This document shows, in pieces, positions 10,301 to 17,141 of a DNA stretch of 64,000 bases (position 1 is its first letter; the number at the start of each line of letters is the position of its first letter). A program made the translations under genes and the position numbers. Origin of the DNA: an uncultured Desulfovibrio sp. (lineage in GTDB: Bacteria > Desulfobacterota > Desulfovibrionia > Desulfovibrionales > Desulfovibrionaceae); contig CAJXRQ010000009.1 in assembly GCA_913060505.1 (NCBI GenBank), forward strand, positions 1 to 64,000, written 5' to 3'. The notes beneath the pieces were generated by a model. That model was not told the origin of the DNA. It ran no database searches and saw only the letters and a list, made by a program, of their open reading frames with translations.

Positions 10301-10543
10301 CCGCTCGATCTTGGCGGTAACTTCCTTTTCCACCATGGCGGGAGTTGCTCCCTCCCATGTGGTGATAACATAGGCTTCGGGGATTTCCAGATCGGGAAGG
10401 GATTCGCGGACCATACCCTGATATCCAGCGAATCCGGAAAACAACAACAGCATGATCCAAATGATGGCCGGAACCCTGCGGATGAACAGAAAATCAAAGA
10501 CCGGCCCGAACGAGTTTTTACGAGAACGTTCATGAGTATTCAT
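7361..10543 (-). CDS. RND family efflux pump permease (AcrB-like)
   Basis: A 1060-residue inner-membrane proton-driven exporter. It has the first span near the N-terminus (IIWIMLLLFSGFAGYQG), a large periplasmic loop, and a cluster of spans starting near LVLFVLLTWREALVAAIS. The proton-relay pair DD is present in GLLVDDFILIMEG, and the second half repeats the layout with GIVVNDAIIMVETM. Length and layout match the hydrophobe/amphiphile (HAE) branch, and the gene overlaps the membrane-fusion gene by 4 bp (ATGA). No TolC-like gene is adjacent, so the pump must use an outer-membrane channel encoded elsewhere. The substrate cannot be told from sequence. Confidence 0.93.
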   Translation of the reverse strand: MNTHERSRKNSFGPVFDFLFIRRVPAIIWIMLLLFSGFAGYQGMVRESLPDLEIPEAYVITTWEGATPAMVEKEVTAKIERQLRGMKGLKNMYSSSQHELSIIAVSFHADCSVSESLQLLERQVSTAASLLPKAAKRPRVEATSVRDLPIGSLVLYSEGTTQAASVSRSVLEEQARKLAREMNRVSGIRKARLVGGRKQVVRVRLQPEQMRAAGIPATLVRERIMNSGSDAPWGRFDNPDFGFSMKLDGAYRDLDTLRNLVLQRDESGSPLRLRDVAQVSKGHLPERTRAFLSWKGSAFEPVVAIELLKEPGQDTIALVNRVKQALDRATQSSEWPRGVQCRLTANQAEAIQVELDRGLGNGWQSMLAVFLVLFVLLTWREALVAAISVPLTLLGSMAVLWMAGYTFNMLVLVGMILALGLLVDDFILIMEGMHEGIFIQRLGFAESVRRTIRMYAMPSFSGSVTTVLVLLPLAFVGGVDGKFIRVIPVAAAVCLIVSYVVSVLLGPALVRMFIKPDRTYGPGVMDRFSHAAEDRLQRWLGIRVVGSRGQAWRWVAGAALTLCVSLFFAANLRETLYPKEDGRELGVTVTLAPEAPLEHTAKVARRVGDILAKKPWLEHVMMVVGGKDSFSMVSIHDLIGKNKASHVAGFACFLVPGSQRDRLAYQYVPELRAELKEALRDEPGAKVFMTPQVGGSSRGDAIQIDLTGEDMGELRHMSEQVMAALKHVPGVVDVRDNLGPARTELRFTPKPESMDFHKVNREGLAGQMVAWMENEKVGTYRLSGTRDDLDIRLGGRWENTRPSATGPEDWKELERLAVVNAEGHSVPLWSLVQPRVEAASQVILHKQGRRTVTVLAKLDGVYVSEVLDRMRPEMENMRQSWPAGYEYLFAGEADVEATYANMFRTFLLSVLLVYAMLALLFDSLLHPVIILSTVLFSLVGVFTGFFFLGIPFSFSASIGMVALVGIVVNDAIIMVETMNSRRKNGAGVREAAAQGVADRLRPIVSTTITNFAGLAPLALSDPGWAPLCQAIIFGEFTATIGAVLLVPALYVLLTRSKSPS

Positions 10544-11853
10544 GACGTTTCCTCCACCATGCGGACATGGTCACCAGCTTTCAGTGCTCGGCGTCCCTTC
10601 GTTACAATGCGTTCTCCACGGGACACTCCGTCGCGAACTTCAACGTATTGTTCATCCTCTATCCCCAACCGGACATCCCGGCGGACGGCTATCCCCTTTT
10701 CGACCACAAACACATAAGGCATGTCCTTGTCGTACAGCAGACTGTTGGTAGGAATACGCAAGGCGTTCGTCTTGTGCTCAATGGCTATCCAGCAGGTAGC
10801 GATCATACCGTCCGGAATGTCATTGTTCTGTTGATGAAAACGGACCCGGATACGGGCAGAACGCCTGTTTGCCGTCAATTGGGGACTGACGGAATAGACG
10901 GCCCCATTCAATTCATGCGTATGGTCATCATGACCCTCCGTGCTGCTGCCTGAATCCAGCCAATCCAAAGCCCCGGCCGCAATTACGGCTTTTTGCCCCA
11001 CGCGAACATAACGCCCCTCGTACACAGGCATGTTCAGCGTCACTTCCATTTCCGAAGGATCGATAATGGTCATGGGAGAATTCTGTGCGGTGACACCCTG
11101 CCCTTCATAAACATCCGGGTCCATGTACTCGCCGATCCGGATGTCGATACGCGCCACGACACCGTCGAAAGGCGCATGCAGCGAGTTTTTTTCCTGCCCC
11201 CTGTTGACAATATTCAGCTGTTCAACCTCGGACCGTACGCGAGCCTGTGCTGCCGCCAGTTGCGCGGAAGCGCTCTCTACCTGGGTAGCGGCGTTACGGC
11301 GGGCGTCTCGAACTTTTTCAAACTCGTCCCGGGGCAAAATTCCTTTTGTGAACAACTGCCGTTTGCGTTCAAAATCACGCGCTGCGGTTTCCTGCTCCGT
11401 TCGAGCCTTTGCAAGGGCGGCGCTGGCGGACTGCACATTGTTGCGAGCTGCGGCAAGATCCGCTTCTCCCTGTGCCGAGGCGGAAACGCGGTCACGCAAG
11501 TCCAGCCGGGCCAGCAATTGACCAAAGCGCTCGCCTTCCGCCGGACCACGCACCCGTGAGCCTTCACGAATCATCGCTCCATTGGAATCCAACGCAATAA
11601 ATTCCACTTTTCCGGAAGTCTCGAATTGAAGATGCTGTTTGCGCACGGCCTCGGCAATACCTTCCCCCAGAACCCAACGGGAGACTTCCCCTGTACCGAC
11701 GCAAACAGTTTGCACCGTAATCGGAGTCGATTCCCTGACCGCCCCCTGCTCAAGGGCATGATTATCTTCGATTCGCCATGCGGCCAACAAAACCAACACG
11801 CCTGTGACCACTGCCCCCAAGGCGACAAAAAGAGTTTTTTTTCCAACGGACAT
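10540..11853 (-). CDS. RND efflux pump periplasmic adaptor (membrane-fusion protein)
   Basis: A 437-residue adaptor. One N-terminal membrane anchor (about 7-27, LFVALGAVVTGVLVLLAAW) precedes a lipoyl/barrel-sandwich domain split around a long alpha-helical hairpin (about 140-225, rich in Ala/Glu/Arg). The lipoyl half-motif NSLHAPFDGVVARIDIRIGE is the signature of the family, followed by beta-barrel and membrane-proximal domains. The start ATG has GGAGG a few bases upstream. It is the first gene of the pump operon and faces a TetR gene across a palindrome-bearing gap. Confidence 0.93.
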   Translation of the reverse strand: MSVGKKTLFVALGAVVTGVLVLLAAWRIEDNHALEQGAVRESTPITVQTVCVGTGEVSRWVLGEGIAEAVRKQHLQFETSGKVEFIALDSNGAMIREGSRVRGPAEGERFGQLLARLDLRDRVSASAQGEADLAAARNNVQSASAALAKARTEQETAARDFERKRQLFTKGILPRDEFEKVRDARRNAATQVESASAQLAAAQARVRSEVEQLNIVNRGQEKNSLHAPFDGVVARIDIRIGEYMDPDVYEGQGVTAQNSPMTIIDPSEMEVTLNMPVYEGRYVRVGQKAVIAAGALDWLDSGSSTEGHDDHTHELNGAVYSVSPQLTANRRSARIRVRFHQQNNDIPDGMIATCWIAIEHKTNALRIPTNSLLYDKDMPYVFVVEKGIAVRRDVRLGIEDEQYVEVRDGVSRGERIVTKGRRALKAGDHVRMVEETS

Positions 11854-11879
11854 CCGTTCCTCCAGGAGAGAACTTTTTA

Positions 11880-11911
11880 GTCAAACATTCATTCGATAAA
11901 TTCTGTTTGAC
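11880..11911. promoter_or_regulatory. Inverted repeat upstream of the RND operon, possible TetR operator
   Basis: GTCAAACA and TGTTTGAC form perfect 8-bp arms separated by 16 bp. The element ends 26 bp upstream of the adaptor start codon, where a repressor would block RND transcription. Confidence 0.45.
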
Positions 11912-11937
11912 GACTTCTTTCGCTCATGTCAAGATTA

Positions 11938-11955
11938 ATAGAATAATTATTCTAT
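11938..11955. promoter_or_regulatory. Perfect 18-bp palindrome, likely TetR operator
   Basis: The sequence ATAGAATAATTATTCTAT is its own reverse complement. It lies 14 bp before the ATG of the divergent TetR gene, immediately ahead of its ribosome-binding site. This position and symmetry are typical for an autoregulated TetR operator. Confidence 0.65.
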
Positions 11956-11969
11956 AAAAAGAGGCAGAC

Positions 11970-12578
11970 ATGGGAAGAAACGTCAACAGACAAGGCACGT
12001 TGCGCAGGAAAAAGCAGATAGTGAAAGCTGCGTTGGAGTGTTTCCGTTCAGGAGGAATCCGCAAATCCAGCATGCAGCAAATATGCAAGCAGGCGGGATT
12101 GAGTCCGGGAACCGTGTATCATTATTTCTCGTCCAAGGACGATATTATTGCCCACGTGGCCCGAATCGAGCTGGAAAAGGCACAAGAGTTCGCTGCGCTC
12201 ATAACTCATGCCGCAAGCCTTGAAGAAGCAATGACAACGGCTGTGGACCACATACTCCACAACAATGAATATGACGGACAATTCCAGGTTTATATGGAAA
12301 TCGCCTGCGAGGCGGGACGCAATGAGCAGGTTGGAAAACTCCTCTTGCAATCCGATAAAACCGTCCTTGAAGCGCTGACAGCCCGCATCCGCAGGGAACA
12401 AATGCTGGGGATACTGAAAACAGGCACCAATCAGGCGTTTTCCCCGGAAACAATCGCGCAATTTCTGGGCAGCCAGTTGGAGATGCTGGAGATGTTTAAA
12501 CGATCCTCACCGTCAACAGACGATTGTACGGGAATGGCCTCCCTGACCAAGCAGATGCTGACTGCAATACTACGTTAG
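11970..12578 (+). CDS. TetR/AcrR family regulator of the RND pump
   Basis: 202 residues with the TetR DNA-binding domain at about 14-60 (IVKAALECFRSGGIRKSSMQ, then the recognition helix in GLSPGTVYHYFSSKDD). The C-terminal helical domain matches AcrR/TtgR-like repressors that sense pump substrates. It is divergent from the RND operon with a 116-bp gap that holds two inverted repeats, so it is the obvious local repressor (inference). The ribosome-binding site is GAGG at 11961-11964. Confidence 0.92.
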   Translation: MGRNVNRQGTLRRKKQIVKAALECFRSGGIRKSSMQQICKQAGLSPGTVYHYFSSKDDIIAHVARIELEKAQEFAALITHAASLEEAMTTAVDHILHNNEYDGQFQVYMEIACEAGRNEQVGKLLLQSDKTVLEALTARIRREQMLGILKTGTNQAFSPETIAQFLGSQLEMLEMFKRSSPSTDDCTGMASLTKQMLTAILR

Positions 12579-12589
12579 GCTTACGCCCT

Positions 12590-12622
12590 GAAAAAACAAA
12601 GCCGCAGAAAAAATCCGCGGCC
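12590..12622 (-). terminator. Terminator of the psp operon
   Basis: Read on the minus strand, GCCGCGGA...CTGCGGC forms a stem with an ATTTTT loop and is followed by TTTGTTTTTT. It sits 25 bp after the pspC stop codon. There is no T-run on the plus side. Confidence 0.7.
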
Positions 12623-12647
12623 TGCTTACTGCGTGGGCAATTGTTCA

Positions 12648-13112
12648 TCATCCTTTGAGCTTCTGCTCCCATTCAAAATCCTTACTGGTTACCACATCCT
12701 CCATTCGGCGAATACGGCGGTCAAGATTATCGAACTTGCGTTTGACGCGAGCCAGCGCATTGCTGCGCGAGTCCGCATAGGAATCGTAAAATTCCCGCTC
12801 GTCATCGTTACTGAAAGGAATGACCGGTTCCGGCTTCATGAGCACCGCAGCTACCAGGTACAGGATACCCACAGGCCAGATGCCGGTAATGATAAACGAC
12901 ACCACGACCACTGCGCGAACCATGAAAACGGACATATCAAAATAATCCGCCAGCCCCCGGCACACGCCAAGAAGGATACCGCTCCGTGAACGATACAGGG
13001 GAACACGTTGCATGGCCTGACGGCGCTCATGCCAGTTACGTCCCGGGCCAAACCCGCTGAAACGTCTGCTTCGGCCCCATCCGTTATGTTTTTTTCCGCC
13101 CATGCGCCTCAT
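12648..13112 (-). CDS. pspC: Phage-shock protein C (PspC domain)
   Basis: 154 residues. The PspC domain is recognisable from LYRSRSGILLGVCRGLADYF, followed by one membrane span (about 62-82). A charged cytoplasmic C-terminus (ALARVKRKFDNLDRRIRRME) includes a short coiled coil. The N-terminal 35 residues are unusually basic and aromatic. The start ATG overlaps the pspB stop by 4 bp (ATGA), indicating translational coupling. PspC is the membrane sensor that binds PspA under envelope stress. Confidence 0.9.
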   Translation of the reverse strand: MRRMGGKKHNGWGRSRRFSGFGPGRNWHERRQAMQRVPLYRSRSGILLGVCRGLADYFDMSVFMVRAVVVVSFIITGIWPVGILYLVAAVLMKPEPVIPFSNDDEREFYDSYADSRSNALARVKRKFDNLDRRIRRMEDVVTSKDFEWEQKLKG

Positions 13113-13333
13113 TGCCTGCTCTCCTTTTCCAAAAGGATGGTTTCCAGGGATTCGACACGGCTTTCCATACGGCTCATGGCGTTATACATCTCCTGAATCA
13201 TCCTTGCTTCCTCCTCGGAACCATTCTGCCGGGGCGAGGCCTTGAAAGCCCTGACAACACCGACCAGAACAGCGCCAACCAGCACTATTCCCGCAAGGAT
13301 GAACAAGAATATGACTCCAAAAAAATGGCCCAT
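13109..13333 (-). CDS. pspB: Phage-shock protein B-like membrane protein
   Basis: 74 residues from the ATG at 13333, which has AGGAGG upstream; the longer upstream frame overlaps pspA and is not credible. One N-terminal membrane span (about 5-29) is followed by a cytoplasmic helix, MYNAMSRMESRVESLETILL, the usual PspB leucine-zipper-like region. It lies between pspA and pspC and partners PspC in relieving PspA inhibition of PspF. Confidence 0.85.
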   Translation of the reverse strand: MGHFFGVIFLFILAGIVLVGAVLVGVVRAFKASPRQNGSEEEARMIQEMYNAMSRMESRVESLETILLEKESRQ

Positions 13334-13409
13334 GGGACCTCCTCCTTGATGCATGGTGAACGAGCCATAGCATAACGCACTCAGACCGTGCCCACAAATC
13401 GTTTCATGG

Positions 13410-14072
13410 CTACTTCTTGGCCGCGTCCTTGCGAAGAGCCTCAAGTTCGGCCTCAATGGCATCGCTGTTTTCCAACTGGGCAAAAGCGCCTTCCAGATTA
13501 CGCGAGCTTGAAGGTCCGGCCAGTTCGGCTTCGGCTTCAAGACGTTCAACCCGCTGCTCAAAACGATCAAATCGCATTATAGCTTCAGCGGACTGTGCCT
13601 TTCGAACATCATTACGCACCCGCTTGCGCTGATCCGCACGAACATGGCGCTTGATAAGGCTCCGCTGACGCTCCCGGGCCGAATCCAACTTGGCCTCAAG
13701 CTGATCCATATCTTCACGGGCCTGGCCGATCAGCACGTTGAAACGCTCCTGTTCGCTTTCCAGCCCTTGTGCAGCACGTTCGGCAGCATGTTTTTCCAGC
13801 AAAGCTTCACGTGCAAGATCCTCGCGTCCCTTTTCCATGGCCAACCGTGCGCGGGATTCCCAAAGCTGCACTCGGGCATCCGCCTCCTCGCGCTCGCGAT
13901 CAATTCGCTTGCGGTCAGCCATCAACCCTGCGCAACCGGCCTTGAGTTCCACCAACGTTTCTTCCATCTCCTGAATCATGAGCCGGATCATCTTTTCCGG
14001 ATCTTCCGCCTTGTCCAGCATGGAATTGATATTGGAACTGACGATATCCTTGAATCTCGAAAAAATACCCAT
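13410..14072 (-). CDS. pspA: Phage-shock protein A (PspA/IM30)
   Basis: 220 residues from the ATG at 14072, with AGGAGG ahead of it. The N-terminus MGIFSRFKDIVSSNINSML is the PspA amphipathic membrane-binding helix, followed by the family signature DPEKMIRLMIQEMEETLVEL and long coiled-coil helices. The protein assembles into ESCRT-III-like scaffolds on stressed membranes and holds PspF inactive. The gene is preceded by a sigma-54 promoter and faces pspF, as in E. coli. Confidence 0.95.
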   Translation of the reverse strand: MGIFSRFKDIVSSNINSMLDKAEDPEKMIRLMIQEMEETLVELKAGCAGLMADRKRIDREREEADARVQLWESRARLAMEKGREDLAREALLEKHAAERAAQGLESEQERFNVLIGQAREDMDQLEAKLDSARERQRSLIKRHVRADQRKRVRNDVRKAQSAEAIMRFDRFEQRVERLEAEAELAGPSSSRNLEGAFAQLENSDAIEAELEALRKDAAKK

Positions 14073-14102
14073 GAGTGCCTCCTGATCTGTTTGCCCAGAC
14101 AA

Positions 14103-14118
14103 AGCACAGCCCGTGCCA
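14103..14118 (-). promoter_or_regulatory. Sigma-54 promoter of pspA
   Basis: On the minus strand the sequence TGGCACGGGCTGTGCT has the invariant GG and GC exactly 10 bases apart, matching the -24/-12 consensus. The predicted start site lies about 20 bases upstream of the pspA ATG. Confidence 0.85.
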
Positions 14119-14180
14119 TAAAAAACAAAACACTGTAATAACTTTAAATAATTACATTTATCGACTTGACAACCATACAC

Positions 14181-14223
14181 ACTTTTGGTAAATAGTAATA
14201 ACTTTTGGTTGATTAAACCAAAA
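14181..14223. promoter_or_regulatory. Probable PspF-binding upstream activating sequence
   Basis: ACTTTTGGT occurs twice, exactly 20 bp apart (14181 and 14201). The second copy is part of an inverted repeat, TTTTGGTT-GATTA-AACCAAAA (14203-14223). The site is 65-120 bp upstream of the pspA sigma-54 promoter and overlaps the likely pspF promoter (TTGACA at 14166), which would allow autorepression as in E. coli. Confidence 0.65.
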
Positions 14224-14233
14224 TACGGTGAAA

Positions 14234-15271
14234 ATGAATACCGACATCCATTCCCAAACCACCGAAGCCATCGGGCAGTCAGAGAGCTTTCTGGAATTTC
14301 AGGAAGCTCTCTCTCTGGCTGCCCGGGCCGAACGTCCAACCCTGATCATAGGAGAACGCGGAACAGGCAAGGAATTGGCAGCGGCAAGGCTCCATTATCT
14401 TTCCAGCCGGTGGCAGGGACCATTCGTTCCCGTCAACTGCGCAGCACTGGCCCCCACAATCCTCGATTCCGAACTTTTCGGACACGAGGCCGGAGCGTTC
14501 ACAGGAGCGACGACACGCCGCAAAGGCCGCTTTGAAGCGGCACACCACGGCACATTGTTTTTGGACGAAATCGCAAGCCTTTCTCGTGAAGCGCAGGAAA
14601 AAATACTTCGAGCCGTGGAGTACGGCGTTTTTGAACGGGTGGGAGGCGTTACGCCCATGGAAGTTGACGTTCGCGTCGTCGGCGCAACCAACGCAGACCT
14701 GCCGGAGATGGCTGATCAGGGACGCTTCAAACGCGACCTTTTGGACCGCTTGAGTTTCGAAGTGCTTACCCTGCCACCCTTGCGGGAAAGACATGGAGAC
14801 ATAGAATTACTCGCAAGGCGTTTTGCCGCCCGCATGTCTGTTGAGATGGGGTTTGCCGAACCGCCGGAATTTTCAAACACGGCGTGGACGGAACTGTTGT
14901 CATACACATGGCCCGGCAACGTGCGCGAACTCAAAAACACCGTGGAGAGAGCCGTATATCGCAGTAACGGCGAGATCATCGACTCCATTGTGCTGGACCC
15001 GTTCAAATCCCCTTACCGCCCGGCACAGAAAAAGCGCCTCCCCCAAAAAGAGAAGCTCCCGGAGGCTCCGACGATTCGAGAGCGTCAAACCTTTCCTGAC
15101 CTCATGATTCCGATCAAGCAGGCCGTCCGCAATCTGGAACGCCAATACGTGCAATCTGCTCTGGAAGCCGCACGGCACAACCAACGCAAGGCCGCACAGA
15201 TCATGGGGCTGACCTACAACCAGTTCCGCGGCCTGTATCGCAAACATATCACCAATATAACACGGGAATAG
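14234..15271 (+). CDS. pspF: Sigma-54-dependent activator of the phage-shock operon (PspF)
   Basis: About 345 residues (a GTG at 14228 is an alternative start). There is no receiver domain; the protein begins almost directly with the AAA+ domain, as PspF does. Visible motifs are Walker A GERGTGKE, the sigma-54 contact loop GAFTGA, Walker B LFLDEI and the R-finger region RFKRDLLDRLSFE. A C-terminal Fis-type helix-turn-helix contains NQRKAAQIMGLTYNQFRGLY. A proline/lysine-rich linker of about 45 residues separates the two. Its location opposite pspA and the matching sites between them support the assignment. Confidence 0.92.
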   Translation: MNTDIHSQTTEAIGQSESFLEFQEALSLAARAERPTLIIGERGTGKELAAARLHYLSSRWQGPFVPVNCAALAPTILDSELFGHEAGAFTGATTRRKGRFEAAHHGTLFLDEIASLSREAQEKILRAVEYGVFERVGGVTPMEVDVRVVGATNADLPEMADQGRFKRDLLDRLSFEVLTLPPLRERHGDIELLARRFAARMSVEMGFAEPPEFSNTAWTELLSYTWPGNVRELKNTVERAVYRSNGEIIDSIVLDPFKSPYRPAQKKRLPQKEKLPEAPTIRERQTFPDLMIPIKQAVRNLERQYVQSALEAARHNQRKAAQIMGLTYNQFRGLYRKHITNITRE

Positions 15272-15326
15272 GCGTTTCAGGCGTTCAGACAGTTGTACAT
15301 CCACCAACCCTGTGGTATCCGAAATC

Positions 15327-15584
15327 ATGCAATGTCCACAGTGTCAGAAACGAATCAGCAAGCATGCCCTCCAGTGTCCTCACTGCGGCATATTGATTCC
15401 ACGCGGCAGTGGTTCCAAACTGGCTGGCCGCCTGACCATGGATCCCAAGCTTTGCATGGCTGTCGGGCTGCTGTTGGCGTTCATCGGGCTGGTCCTGCTC
15501 CTGAGTGACGCCGCCTATTTCGCCATGCTGCCCATAGTGCTTGGCGGGGTATTCATTTTCCTGGGCAAAAGCATGAAACCTTGA
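15327..15584 (+). CDS. Small zinc-ribbon membrane protein
   Basis: 85 residues from the ATG at 15327; a GTG at 15312 is possible and neither start has a clear ribosome-binding site. The N-terminus has two CxxC knuckles (CPQCQKRISKHALQCPHCG) typical of a zinc ribbon. Two hydrophobic segments follow (about 35-55 and 58-76). Function unknown. It follows pspF by 55 bp and may be co-transcribed. Confidence 0.7.
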   Translation: MQCPQCQKRISKHALQCPHCGILIPRGSGSKLAGRLTMDPKLCMAVGLLLAFIGLVLLLSDAAYFAMLPIVLGGVFIFLGKSMKP

Positions 15585-15608
15585 ACAGCCAGGGGCGCTC
15601 AAGGTTTC
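15575..15608 (+). terminator. Hairpin overlapping the stop of the zinc-ribbon gene
   Basis: A perfect 10-bp stem (GAAACCTTGA / TCAAGGTTTC) starts inside the last codons. No T-run follows, so it may be a weak or Rho-assisted terminator, or a 3' stabilising hairpin. Confidence 0.4.
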
Positions 15609-15666
15609 AGACAAGTCACTATTTCACGTCATCAATACAAAAAAATCTTTTCCACCGCCTTCACAA

Positions 15667-16359
15667 TCATGCACGGCCAAAATGCAGCAGCATTTTCATG
15701 CCGCACGTCTCGTACCCATCCGGCAACTCACTAAGCAACCGCCAGCCTCTGCCACCCAAATAGTCCACAGCTTCACGGACAGGATAAAAACGTTCGCCTT
15801 CCAGATGACAGGTGGGGAAAATATCCGCAAACTCCTGCGGCGTCTTGTTGAAATGCCTGGAGGTACGGCACATGGGCTTGAGGGAAATCACCAACTCATT
15901 TGAAGCCCAGCCTTCCATGAGGTTGATGAAGTGGTGCATGTCTCCCCGACCTATGGTGGTATTTCCGATAATGTCGAACATCATGGCGACGTCGTATTTC
16001 CGGGCCGGAGGATTGGCAAAGTCGCAAACCATGAAGTCCGCATTGTCCACGCCGTCCTGTTCGGTCATGATCTGCGCGCATCGAACCAGCCGGGAATCGA
16101 TATCCACTCCTGTTGCCCGACTTGCGCCGAGATGGGCGGCCCGGCGGACAAAAGTCCCAACATTGCAGCCAAGGTCCACAACGGTTTTGCCGTGGAAATC
16201 AATATCCGCAGGAGGATGTTCCGGCAAACTTTCATCCCGATGGCCAGCCCCTCCTGCCAGAAGATTACCGTTACCATCCAGGACCGGCCGCCAGATTTCG
16301 GATTCGCCGATTTCCTGAACCAGCGTCCGCAACTCTTCACTCAACGTCAATTGTTTCAC
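15667..16359 (-). CDS. SAM-dependent class I methyltransferase
   Basis: 230 residues starting with GTG. Motif I for S-adenosylmethionine binding is VVDLGCNVGTF at about 61-71, followed by the acidic residue in ATGVDID and the DFANPPARKYDVAMMFDI block. The N-terminal WRPVLDGNGNLL stretch and a late cysteine-containing segment (GYETCGMKML) are not diagnostic. The substrate is unknown; tRNA, small molecule and protein are all possible. The gene stands alone between convergent and co-directional neighbours, 141 bp downstream on the chromosome from the hemerythrin gene. Confidence 0.8.
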   Translation of the reverse strand: MKQLTLSEELRTLVQEIGESEIWRPVLDGNGNLLAGGAGHRDESLPEHPPADIDFHGKTVVDLGCNVGTFVRRAAHLGASRATGVDIDSRLVRCAQIMTEQDGVDNADFMVCDFANPPARKYDVAMMFDIIGNTTIGRGDMHHFINLMEGWASNELVISLKPMCRTSRHFNKTPQEFADIFPTCHLEGERFYPVREAVDYLGGRGWRLLSELPDGYETCGMKMLLHFGRA

Positions 16360-16500
16360 CCTTCAATATCCTTTGTGCCTATTCCGGCACTTGGCAATAA
16401 AAAAAGCTCGACGATCCCGGAAACAGCCAAACACCAAGTTCGCAATATCGAGCGTTATCAGCCATAAACCGTTTTACACAATGCCTTCCTCACGGGCAAC

Positions 16501-17010
16501 TCAGGATTCGTCTTCCTCCGCTTCGGGACTTTCGGATAAAGCTTCATTTTCTGCCTGTTGCTCCGCTTGAGTGGGGACTTCCTTTTCGCCGGCCTTGATC
16601 TTTTTTTTCTCTTCCTCTTTGCGAACCCACTCGCCAATCTTCATGTCGCAATCAAGGATATGGCTAATGAGCCATTTCTTGAGAAAGTGTCGCAAAACAT
16701 CAACAGAAACGTCCCGGCGTTTATAGAGGTCACGCTGAAAAAGTTTGACTGACCGGGCAAGTTCCCTGTGCGCTGCATGATGTTCTCCACGAGCCGGATA
16801 ATGGATCTCCTCCATATACGACTCCTCGTCGTGGAAATGACGAACTGTGTATTCCCGAAGACGGGCAATAATCTCTTCCGTGATATCGTCGCCGCGTCCC
16901 CTTGCAACAGCTTCAAGGAATTCATCGACCAGCTCCACAAGCTTCATATGTTGCTTGTCTATGGCATAAACACCGATACAGAGCGATTCATCCCATTCCA
17001 AATGCGACAT
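16501..17010 (-). CDS. Bacteriohemerythrin
   Basis: 169 residues from the ATG at 17010, which has a GGAGGGGAAGGA ribosome-binding site; the upstream ATG lacks one. The di-iron ligands of the hemerythrin fold are visible in order: H in DKQHMKL, HFHDEE, HHAAH and the C-terminal HILDCD. The domain ends near residue 130 and is followed by an acidic/charged tail (KKKIKAGEKE then Glu-rich) that most bacteriohemerythrins lack. Such proteins bind O2 in the cytoplasm of microaerobic and anaerobic bacteria. The gene lies between the chemoreceptor and the methyltransferase. Confidence 0.92.
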   Translation of the reverse strand: MSHLEWDESLCIGVYAIDKQHMKLVELVDEFLEAVARGRGDDITEEIIARLREYTVRHFHDEESYMEEIHYPARGEHHAAHRELARSVKLFQRDLYKRRDVSVDVLRHFLKKWLISHILDCDMKIGEWVRKEEEKKKIKAGEKEVPTQAEQQAENEALSESPEAEEDES

Positions 17011-17082
17011 TCCTTCCCCTCCCCACACCATTGATTTCCTGCCCAGCATAAAGCAATAGAGGCCACAACTTCAACCATGCTC

Positions 17083-17121
17083 AAAACAAAAGGGCCCGAA
17101 GGCAAGCCCCCGGACCCTTTT
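17083..17121 (-). terminator. Terminator of the chemoreceptor gene
   Basis: Read on the minus strand, AAAGGGTCCG...CGGGCCCTTTT makes an imperfect stem followed by TTTTGTTTT. It starts 21 bp after the chemoreceptor stop codon. Confidence 0.65.
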
Positions 17122-17141
17122 CAAAACATATATTTCTGATG

